Source: Paraburkholderia humisilvae
GTDB taxonomy: Bacteria; Pseudomonadota; Gammaproteobacteria; Burkholderiales; Burkholderiaceae
NCBI RefSeq assembly: GCF_902859855.1
Contig: NZ_CADIKH010000004.1
Coordinates: forward strand, 62,001-126,000
Direction of reading: 5' to 3'
DNA length: 64,000 nucleotides
Shown here: positions 43,396-50,938 of the stretch, piece by piece
How the letters are laid out: every line of letters begins with the position of its first letter
Numbering within the stretch: position 1 is the stretch's first letter
Position numbers and translations under genes: made by a program
The notes under the pieces: generated by a model
Told to the model about the DNA's origin: nothing
The model's input: the letters and a program-made list of their open reading frames with translations, nothing else
The model's database searches: none

Positions 43396-44958
43396 TCAGT
43401 TCTTCCCCTTCGGCATCTGCGACACCAGCGACAAGCCAATGTCCATCCCTTCGACCTGGAAGTGCGGCACGATGAACAGCTTGATGCGGAAGAAGCCCGG
43501 GTTGTCCTCGATGTCCTCGACGGTCACCTTTGCTTCGCGCAGCGGGTGTGAAGCCTGCAATTCGTCACCCGGGTCCTTCATCTCGGTGACGAGCCCTTTG
43601 ATCCAGTTATTCAGCTCAAGCTCGAGCAAGCGGCGGTCTTTGGTCGTACCGATGTTCTCGCGCTGGATCAGCTTCAGGTAGTGGGCGATGCGCGACAGCA
43701 GGAAGATGTACGGCAGCCGCGCGTTGATGCGGCTGTTCGCAGTCGCTTCCTTTGTCTCGTAGATCGCGGGTTTCTGCGCGGAGTTGGCCGAGAAGAAGCA
43801 CGCAAAGTCGTGGTTCTTGTAGAACGACAGCGGGATGAAACCGAGGTTGGCGAACTCGAACTCGCGCGTCTCGGGAATCAGGACTTCGGTCGGAATCTTC
43901 GGCTGTGCGCCGGTTCCCAGGTCATACAGGTGGACAGGCAGATCTTCAACCTTGCCGCCCGCCTGCGGGCCGCGAATCTGCACGCACCAACCGTTGTTGA
44001 CGAAGCTGCGCACCATGTTCGCCGCAAACGCGAACGATGCATTGACCCACAGGTAACGATCGTGGTCCGGACCTTTGACCGCTTCCTCATAGTTAAACGC
44101 CCGCACCGGTGTCGTGTCTTTGCCGTACGGCAAGCGCCCCAGCACGCGCGGCATCGTCAGGCCGACATAGCGGGCGTCGTCGGTATCGCGAAAGCTCTTC
44201 CACTTGATGTACTCCGCGCGATCGAAGTAGTTGCCGATGTCCTGTATCGACGCGACTTCTTCCATGGTCTGCTTGCCAAAGAACGCAGCGCCGACCGAGC
44301 CGACAAACGGCATGTGTGCCGCCGCCGCGACTTTCGAAATGTTGCGCAACAGCGCGACGTCCTGCGGCGAATTGGCGAATTCGAAATCGCTGATCATCGC
44401 GCTGACCGGCTGGCCGCCCGGCGTGTCGTATTCCTCGATGTACGTCAGGCGATACAAACCGCTCTGAATGATCTCCGGTGTGTCTTCGAAGTCGCGCATC
44501 AGTGTGTCCTTCGACACGTCCAGCACTTCGATCTTCGCGTTCTTGCGGAAGTCCGTGCGCGACACGAGCATTTTCAGCCCACGCCAACGTCCTTCCAGTG
44601 CCTGGAAATCCGGGTGATGCATCACCGCGTCCAGTTGACGGCTGATCCGCCGGTCAATCTGGCCGATATGGAAATCGAGCAGGGACTTGTCGAGGCGGTC
44701 GACCGGTTGGCTCGCGTCGCTGATCAACTCGAGGAACGCGCCCATGCCACGGGCGATCCGTTCATCAGCCGACGCTTCGGATAACATGTCGTTGTCGCGA
44801 AAGGCCTCGAGCGGCCGCGCCTCGCTGACGGGCTTCAGGTTGATCTTGCTGCACAGTGACGCATACAAGCTGTCGGTCTCAGCAAAGGATGCGCTCTGCG
44901 GTGCGTTCAGTACGACGGTTTCAGTTTCCCCGTGGCGGGTTTCGTTCTGTTGCTTCAT
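43396..44958 (-). CDS. tssC: T6SS sheath large subunit TssC
   Basis: A 520-residue contractile sheath protein (VipB/ImpC family). Diagnostic segments are PDFQALEGRWRGLKMLVSRTDF, GGQPVSAMISDFEF, YFDRAEYIKWKSFRDTDDARYVGLTMPRVLGRLPYG and the C-terminal LPYIFLLSRIAHYLKLIQR. With TssB it forms the sheath around the Hcp tube. The start at 44958 is chosen because the family N-terminus begins there. It follows tssB by 73 bp. Confidence 0.97.
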   Translation of the reverse strand: MKQQNETRHGETETVVLNAPQSASFAETDSLYASLCSKINLKPVSEARPLEAFRDNDMLSEASADERIARGMGAFLELISDASQPVDRLDKSLLDFHIGQIDRRISRQLDAVMHHPDFQALEGRWRGLKMLVSRTDFRKNAKIEVLDVSKDTLMRDFEDTPEIIQSGLYRLTYIEEYDTPGGQPVSAMISDFEFANSPQDVALLRNISKVAAAAHMPFVGSVGAAFFGKQTMEEVASIQDIGNYFDRAEYIKWKSFRDTDDARYVGLTMPRVLGRLPYGKDTTPVRAFNYEEAVKGPDHDRYLWVNASFAFAANMVRSFVNNGWCVQIRGPQAGGKVEDLPVHLYDLGTGAQPKIPTEVLIPETREFEFANLGFIPLSFYKNHDFACFFSANSAQKPAIYETKEATANSRINARLPYIFLLSRIAHYLKLIQRENIGTTKDRRLLELELNNWIKGLVTEMKDPGDELQASHPLREAKVTVEDIEDNPGFFRIKLFIVPHFQVEGMDIGLSLVSQMPKGKN

Positions 44959-45031
44959 TTCGTTGTCTGCCTGCGTTGGTACGGCTAGGTGATTGCGGAA
45001 TGCGCTAAGCGCCGGTTTGCTCGAGACTCGC

Positions 45032-45544
45032 TTACGCATGTCCCTCCGGCTGGGTCGCCGCGTTTCCAATCTGTGCGAGTTCGCCGCGCAGCCTGTCCGA
45101 CAGATGTTTGTCCTTCAGGATGCGTTCGAACTCGCGACGGAATGTGCCGTTGTCGAGCAGGTTCGACTTGAGGTCGCGCAGCAGATTGCGCACGGCGAGC
45201 AATGCCTGCAGTTCGGGAATCTGCCGCGCCACCTGCTCTGGCTCGAAGTCCTTCACCGAGCGGAACGCGAGGTTCACCGGCAGTTCGGAGCCGTCGCCTG
45301 CGAGCGTGTTTGGCACGCCGAGCTTGAGATCGGGCGCATGGTCGGCCAGCACCGCGTCGAAGTTGTGCTTGTCGATATTGACCTTCTTGCGCTCGGCGAG
45401 CGGCGCCTGCTCGCGGCCCGCGCTGAAATCGCCTGCAACCAGCAATTTCAGTGGTAACTCGACCTTTTTCTGGGCGCCGCCCGTATGCAGGTCCAATGTA
45501 ATCGAGACGCGACTCTTCGGAATTTCGCGCTGGAAGCTGTCCAT
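45032..45544 (-). CDS. tssB: T6SS sheath small subunit TssB
   Basis: A 170-residue sheath protein (VipA/ImpB family). The conserved stretch LPLKLLVAGDFSAGREQAPLAERKKVNIDKHNFDAVL is diagnostic. First gene of the leftward unit; the start at 45544 has an AGAGGA site and begins the conserved N-terminus (SFQREIPKSRVSITLDL). Its promoter lies in the AT-rich spacer to the right. Confidence 0.96.
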   Translation of the reverse strand: MDSFQREIPKSRVSITLDLHTGGAQKKVELPLKLLVAGDFSAGREQAPLAERKKVNIDKHNFDAVLADHAPDLKLGVPNTLAGDGSELPVNLAFRSVKDFEPEQVARQIPELQALLAVRNLLRDLKSNLLDNGTFRREFERILKDKHLSDRLRGELAQIGNAATQPEGHA

Positions 45545-46073
45545 CCGTGTCCTCTTCAATTTATTCAGATAATGGATTCCCGCAGAACGCATCCAATCAG
45601 GTTTGGCGATCTATTCAGGAGGACGCGCAAACTCTTTCCGCTCAAATAAAACAAACGGATTTGTTCGGTATCGTCCGGCTGATTATGTTCGCATGAAATT
45701 TGGCGAAAATCATGTCCCAAAATATCAATTTGACAAATCTTTGCAAACACCATCTGAAAGGGTTCCGCAGCCGTCTTACGTGCCACCCTGTCAGATATAG
45801 ACTACATAGGAAGTTTCTAAACAAAATATATGCTTAACGCAGTTAATTTAACATTTTCTGAATATCATTAGATATCTTAAAATCTCAAAATAAATATTTG
45901 CCATTGATTTGAACATCGCGTACACTCCGCCTCCACGAATAACAATCCAGCAAAAATAGACATGCCGGCAATTCGCTTTTAACCGGCCATAGTTCTGAAA
46001 TTTCTATGTATTTGTCTCATTGTGATTTAATCGTCGCCCTTTCATAACTCATAAACCGACTTACACCACACCT
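45545..46073. other. AT-rich divergent T6SS promoter region
   Basis: A 529-bp spacer between the two T6SS transcription units, clearly richer in A+T than the rest of the window, especially 45790-45980. It contains no supported gene. It should carry the control region for the whole system. One sigma-70-like promoter toward tssK is visible (45898-45926). AT-rich spacers of this type are common targets of H-NS-like silencers in T6SS clusters. Confidence 0.55.
45898..45926 (+). promoter_or_regulatory. Candidate promoter of tssK unit
   Basis: TTGCCA (45898-45903), a 17-bp spacer, and TACACT (45921-45926), matching the sigma-70 consensus at 5 of 6 and 4 of 6 positions. It leaves a leader of about 140 bases before tssK. 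Confidence 0.5.
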
Positions 46074-47426
46074 ATGCGGATCGATAAACCGCTTTGGCAT
46101 GAAGGCCTGATCCTCACGCAGCAGCACTTCCAGCAACAGGAACGGTGGGCTGATTTCTCGCTGCGCCAGTTCGCCTCGGCTGCGCTCGCCGCGCCATGGG
46201 GCACGCTCGGCGTCGAGATCGACGAAGAAGCACTCGACACGGGGCGCCTCAAGCTCACGCGTCTGCGGCTGCGCTTTCCGGATGGCACGCCGTTTGACAC
46301 CGCCGTCACCGATGCGCTGCCCCCTGCTCGCGACCTCACGCAAGGGCTGCCCGCCGATCTGCAAAGTGTCGTGGTGCTGGCCGCGTTGGCGCTGCCGGAC
46401 GCGGACGGTAACAACTGCCGTTTCGATGAAGCCGCGCTCGCGCGGCCGCGCCGCTCGTTCCGCGAGTTCGTCCGGGTCGCCGACCATAACGGCACCGGCG
46501 AAGCGGAGATTGCCGCGGAGCGCCACGCGGTGCGCCTGTTATTCGATTTCGAGCCGTGCGCGGACGACACTGTGTGCGCCATCGCGCGTCTCACGCGCAC
46601 AACCAGCGGTCAATTCCGGCTCGATCATCGTTACGTGCCACCCTGCCTCACGCTGGAGAGCCATCCGCTGCATATCGAACGCGTGAACCGCGTCGCGGAC
46701 ATCCTGCTCGCGAAGAGCGTCGCGCTGGGCGCACGGCGCGGCGAGCGCATCGAGCAGGTCACCGAGTACGGTGTTGCGGACGTGCAGCTTTTCTGGCTCC
46801 TTCACTGCCTTCATGCCGCCTGGCCGCAACTGCGGTTTATCGCGTCGCACCCGGGGCAACCGCCAGAACGGCTCTACGCAGTGCTCGCGTACCTGACCAG
46901 CGTGCTGATGACATTCTCGACGGGTGCGCAGCTCACCGATATCCCGTCCTATGACCACGCTCGCGCCGACGAAATCTTCACGCGGCTCGAAGCGAAGATT
47001 CGCGAACTGCTTGACTCCATCATCCCGTCGCGCGTGGTATCGATCGAATTGACACACAAAAACGCGACGACGTGGATCGGTCACTTCCTCGACGAGCGCA
47101 TTGCCACGAACGCGGCGGACTGGTATCTGTCCGTCAGTTCATCGCTGCCGCCCTTCGAGCTGGTTGAGCAATTCGCGCGGCTGTGCAAGATCGGCGCCCC
47201 TGATGATGTCGAGCACATCGTGAACTCCGCGCTCACGGGCATCCCCCTCAAGTCGGTCCAACGTGTGCCATCGGCAATTCCGGTCCGTCTCGACAACCAC
47301 TATTTCGCGCTGGACGCCGACGATCCCGCACATGACCGCATGCTTGCCGCTCGCGCTTGTCAGATCTACCTGCCGGCATCGATCCCCGATGCGGCGCTTC
47401 AACTTCACGCGGTGCTGCGTTCATGA
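46074..47426 (+). CDS. tssK: T6SS baseplate protein TssK
   Basis: A 450-residue protein (ImpJ/VasE family) that links the baseplate to the TssJLM membrane complex. The N-terminus MRIDKPLWHEGLILTQQHFQQQERW is diagnostic, and the C-terminal half carries LFWLLHCLHAAWPQLRFIASHPGQPPERLYAVLAYL. First gene of the rightward unit, overlapping tssL by four bases. Confidence 0.96.
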   Translation: MRIDKPLWHEGLILTQQHFQQQERWADFSLRQFASAALAAPWGTLGVEIDEEALDTGRLKLTRLRLRFPDGTPFDTAVTDALPPARDLTQGLPADLQSVVVLAALALPDADGNNCRFDEAALARPRRSFREFVRVADHNGTGEAEIAAERHAVRLLFDFEPCADDTVCAIARLTRTTSGQFRLDHRYVPPCLTLESHPLHIERVNRVADILLAKSVALGARRGERIEQVTEYGVADVQLFWLLHCLHAAWPQLRFIASHPGQPPERLYAVLAYLTSVLMTFSTGAQLTDIPSYDHARADEIFTRLEAKIRELLDSIIPSRVVSIELTHKNATTWIGHFLDERIATNAADWYLSVSSSLPPFELVEQFARLCKIGAPDDVEHIVNSALTGIPLKSVQRVPSAIPVRLDNHYFALDADDPAHDRMLAARACQIYLPASIPDAALQLHAVLRS

Positions 47427-48187
47427 ATCGATTTGATTTCGCACATGGTCAAACCCGATTGATGGATCAGGTCGATCAATCGACCGGGGCAACTCATCCA
47501 TCCTCGCAGCACATGCGCAGCCTGCTGCGTGACACCGCCCTGCTCGTCACTCAGTTGACGACTAGCGGCACCACGCGAAGCTTCGATGACGTACGCAAGG
47601 AATCCGAACAACTGATCGATGCATTCTCGGCTGCGCTCGAACACCGCGGCTATCCGAACGACGTCCGCGAAGACGCACTTCTCGCGCAATGCGGACTGCT
47701 GGATGAATCGGCACTCACCCATTTGCCCGTCGATCAACGGTCGAAGTGGGATGCGCAGCCCTTGCAGGTCCAGCGAACCGACCGGCACGACGCCGGCGAA
47801 CGCGTGTTCGAACGGCTCGAACAGCGCATGCGAGAAGCGTCGCCGAATGCGGAACTCCTCGAATACTATGCAGCCATTCTCGCGCTCGGATTCGTCGGCC
47901 GTTACGCGTCCCCGCGATGGAAATCGTCGGGACCGGGCGAAGGCGAAGCCCACCGAGCGGCGCTGATCGCCACCCTTAACGCGCAGTTGGACACGCTGCG
48001 CTCGGAGCGCCACCGACCATTTGTCGTGGACCGATCAGGCTGGCGTATCGCGGATTGGTTCTATCGCCTGTCGCCGTGGGCCATCGCGTGCTCGGCCGGC
48101 GCGGCAGCCGTCGTGGTATGGCTTGTGTGGAATGCGGCGCTCGATGCAAAACTCGCGCATCTCGTATCGCAGGCGGTGCGTCAATGA
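47423..48187 (+). CDS. tssL: T6SS inner-membrane protein TssL (DotU)
   Basis: A 254-residue DotU-family protein. The cytoplasmic helical hook domain (residues about 30-200; EDALLAQCGLLDESALTH, EYYAAILALGFVGRY) is followed by a single C-terminal membrane anchor (LSPWAIACSAGAAAVVVWLVWNA). It lacks a fused OmpA domain, which is encoded by the next gene. The start at 47423 overlaps the tssK stop (ATGA). Confidence 0.93.
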   Translation: MNRFDFAHGQTRLMDQVDQSTGATHPSSQHMRSLLRDTALLVTQLTTSGTTRSFDDVRKESEQLIDAFSAALEHRGYPNDVREDALLAQCGLLDESALTHLPVDQRSKWDAQPLQVQRTDRHDAGERVFERLEQRMREASPNAELLEYYAAILALGFVGRYASPRWKSSGPGEGEAHRAALIATLNAQLDTLRSERHRPFVVDRSGWRIADWFYRLSPWAIACSAGAAAVVVWLVWNAALDAKLAHLVSQAVRQ

Positions 48188-50112
48188 GATCAGCAATTGC
48201 AAACGCCGAGCCGGTTGAAACAGCGACGGCCGGAACCAAGCCATTGCAACCGCCGCCTTACGGGTCCGGAATCCACGGTTCGTTCGCAACAACAACGGCC
48301 AATGCGAACACGCGGCTGTTTGATGAATCGGAACACCCCCCGGATGAAGGTCTCGGTTACCCGTTTCGCACAGTTGTCGTATTCACCGCGGCACTCGCGC
48401 TCACTGTCCTTTGGCTTGTGCTGCCAGTCAGTCGCGCGCTGGCGTCGCTGTGCTCAGCGGTGGTCGGATTGCTTGCCCTCGTACTCGTCTGGTCGCGCAC
48501 CCGCCAGATCGCTGTGGCCCGCGCCCAAAACGCGCACGTGCTCAGGGCACTCGGCATCGCGGCAGCCGACATTCCCGTTCAATTGCGCACACGTATGCCG
48601 CTTGTCCTCGTCACCGGCGATGGCTTGCCCGCACTGTTCGACCGTGGTGGCGAGGCGCGCTTCGCGCATGTGGGCGACGGCGCGATCTGGTTACGTGCCG
48701 ACCGGCATCAGGATGTGCCGAGGCTGTCGGTCGCGGTCAGACAATGGCGCGACGGCCGCGTGCCGGACGGCGTCGTGCTGTCGATCGCACCCGCGCTGCA
48801 CGCCGGTATCGATGTGCTAACGCAGCGGCTGCGCATGATGCGCGAAGTGTTGGCCGACGCTTCACACATGCTCGGCGCACGCTTACCGAGCTACGTCGCT
48901 GTCTATCAGCGTAGCGCCACCCGCAAGCGCCCCATTGGTACATCCGAAGAAACCCAGTCGGAGGCAGCCGCGACCGTATCCACCGAACCGCACGCAGTCA
49001 GTTCCGCAATTGGCGTCACCACGCCTCAGTGGTATGGACTGTCGTCGAGCGAGCGCCTCGCCCCACAGGAACTTCGTCAAGGCGTCACCGAAGATCGCTT
49101 CGAATCGGTCATCCAGGCCGCCGAAACCGAAGCGCAACGGGCAGGCACGCCTCATACCGCCGCCACGCGCGCTGCCGCGCTCGCGTCGCTCGTCGGCTGG
49201 ACCCGGCGCGTCGTGCTCGACGTGCTGACCGACGGCCGCCAGCCGTCCGCGCCGTGCGCGCTGTATGGCGTCGGCTGGATCGATTGCGGCCCCGCAACCG
49301 GCCCAGGCAAGCCATGGGAGCTCGAGGTCGAAGCGCAAACGGCTGTCGTGCCCGCCGCTGTCAACGCGTCCCCGTCACCGTGGCCCCTACCGCAGCCGCT
49401 AATCAGCGCGATGCCGCGGCGGCTCTGGGTGTCACCGCGAGTCGCCGCGCTCGCCCACGCTTTCGCCCTCACCGCGTGCGCCGCCGCCGTCGCCTTTGGG
49501 GCCGCTACGTCCAACAACACGAAGCTGCTCGATCGTATCGGCGCCGATCTCCGCCGGTACGCGATGATCCCGGCACAGCACGACTCGGCCAAACGCGATG
49601 CGCTACAAGCCCTCGTCGCCGACCGCGATCAACTCGAGCACTTCGCTCGCCTCGGTATCCCGCTGCAACTATCGTTCGGCCTATACCACGGCGCGCAACT
49701 GATCCCGGTCCTCAACGATGCGATCGCGACCTATCAGTCTCCGCCGGCGCCGCCCGTGGTCGTCACGCTCGACAGCATGTCGCTATTCGACAGCGGCAAG
49801 GCGCAACTGAAGTCTGGCTCGACACGCGCGATGGTCAGCGCGCTCGACATGATCAAGTCGAATCCGGGCAAGCGGATCCTGGTCGCGGGGCACACCGACG
49901 CGATCGGCAATCCGGACAGCAATCTGAAGCTGTCGGTTGCACGCGCCGCCGCAGTGCGCGACTGGCTGATCGACGCATCGGGCATTCCCGCCACGCAATT
50001 TGCGATTCAGGGTTATGGCGACACGCGGCCGATCGCAGGCAATGACATGCCCGAAGGGCGCGAGAAAAACCGGCGGGTCGAAATCACGCTTGTACCCGAC
50101 CCGGCTCAATAG
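48184..50112 (+). CDS. OmpA-family T6SS accessory protein (TagL-like)
   Basis: A 642-residue protein anchoring the T6SS to peptidoglycan. Two membrane segments near residues 62-103 and a third near 420-440 frame a large non-conserved region. The last 115 residues form an OmpA_C peptidoglycan-binding domain: SLFDSGKAQLKSG, AGHTDAIGNPDSNLKLSVARA, EGREKNRRVEITL. It occupies the place of the peptidoglycan-binding extension found on some TssL proteins or of TagL in other systems. The ATG at 48184 overlaps the tssL stop (ATGA), which decides the start. Confidence 0.88.
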   Translation: MRSAIANAEPVETATAGTKPLQPPPYGSGIHGSFATTTANANTRLFDESEHPPDEGLGYPFRTVVVFTAALALTVLWLVLPVSRALASLCSAVVGLLALVLVWSRTRQIAVARAQNAHVLRALGIAAADIPVQLRTRMPLVLVTGDGLPALFDRGGEARFAHVGDGAIWLRADRHQDVPRLSVAVRQWRDGRVPDGVVLSIAPALHAGIDVLTQRLRMMREVLADASHMLGARLPSYVAVYQRSATRKRPIGTSEETQSEAAATVSTEPHAVSSAIGVTTPQWYGLSSSERLAPQELRQGVTEDRFESVIQAAETEAQRAGTPHTAATRAAALASLVGWTRRVVLDVLTDGRQPSAPCALYGVGWIDCGPATGPGKPWELEVEAQTAVVPAAVNASPSPWPLPQPLISAMPRRLWVSPRVAALAHAFALTACAAAVAFGAATSNNTKLLDRIGADLRRYAMIPAQHDSAKRDALQALVADRDQLEHFARLGIPLQLSFGLYHGAQLIPVLNDAIATYQSPPAPPVVVTLDSMSLFDSGKAQLKSGSTRAMVSALDMIKSNPGKRILVAGHTDAIGNPDSNLKLSVARAAAVRDWLIDASGIPATQFAIQGYGDTRPIAGNDMPEGREKNRRVEITLVPDPAQ

Positions 50113-50165
50113 TGGGCAGCCGAGCTGCGCCGCCAGGCAGCCCCGCGCATGGATCCGTTTTAGTC

Positions 50166-50214
50166 CCCGAAGCGACCCGCTTCGGGAATTGGGAACCCCG
50201 GAGACTGCTCCGGG
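50166..50214 (+). other. Twin hairpins between tagL-like gene and hcp
   Basis: Two consecutive perfect stem-loops in the 143-bp gap before hcp: a 9-bp stem with 3-base loop (50166-50186) and a 7-bp stem with 4-base loop (50197-50214). No T-run follows either. They may mark an mRNA processing or stabilising site for the highly expressed hcp, or partial termination. Confidence 0.55.
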
Positions 50215-50255
50215 CGATTGTCGCAGTACCAAGCAAGTTCAGGAGGGAGTGAAAA

Positions 50256-50741
50256 ATGGCAATTCCGGCCTATATGTGGCTCAAGGACGATGGTGGCGCC
50301 GACATCAAGGGTTCGGTGACGGTGCAAGGCCGTGAAGGCAGCGTCGAACTCGTTGCATTCGATCATGGCGTGCACATTCCGACCGACGGCAACACCGGCA
50401 AACTCACCGGCACTCGCGTGCACAAGCCGATCACGCTGACCAAGGAAACCGACTCGTCGACGCCTTATCTGTACAAGGCGGTGACGAGCGGCCAGACGCT
50501 GAAGTCCGTCGAGATCAAGTGGTACAGGATTGACGACGCCGGCAAGGAGAAGGAGTACTTCAACACGAAGCTCGACAACGTGAAGATTGTCGCGGTGAAG
50601 CCGAAGATGCTTGATATCAAGAATCCGGACTATGAAAAGCATAATCATCTCGAAGACGTCGAGCTGCGTTACGAGACGATTACCTGGTCCTATAAGGACG
50701 GCAACATCATCCACAAGGACACGTGGAACGAGCGTTCCTGA
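50256..50741 (+). CDS. hcp: T6SS inner-tube protein Hcp (TssD)
   Basis: A 161-residue Hcp-family protein whose hexamers stack to form the inner tube expelled on contraction. The N-terminus AIPAYMWLKDDGGADIKGSVT and the ELVAFDHGVHIP and THKPITLTKE-like regions are typical. A strong AGGAGGGAG ribosome site precedes the ATG, as expected for a protein needed in large amounts. It is followed after 197 bp by clpV. Confidence 0.96.
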   Translation: MAIPAYMWLKDDGGADIKGSVTVQGREGSVELVAFDHGVHIPTDGNTGKLTGTRVHKPITLTKETDSSTPYLYKAVTSGQTLKSVEIKWYRIDDAGKEKEYFNTKLDNVKIVAVKPKMLDIKNPDYEKHNHLEDVELRYETITWSYKDGNIIHKDTWNERS

Positions 50742-50938
50742 TCGCTTGAACCGGCGTCCTTTCAGGCTGGCTTGCACGCACGCCGCCTGAGCATGCTGCC
50801 TGGGCACGCCGCCCTTGTTCCGCCAGCCCAGGCTGCCCGCGCAGCCACGCGGCTGGCGCATTGCATCGAAGGCCGCGGCGTGTCGTCCTGCCGCGCTGTT
50901 TAACTGTGCCACTTCACGTACCGCTGAACGATCGAAGC

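Noticed and set aside
45774..45790. Sigma-54-like TGGCAC on the minus strand upstream of tssB
   Set aside because: The -24 element is present, but the GC of the -12 element is shifted by one base from the required spacing, and no activator gene is near.
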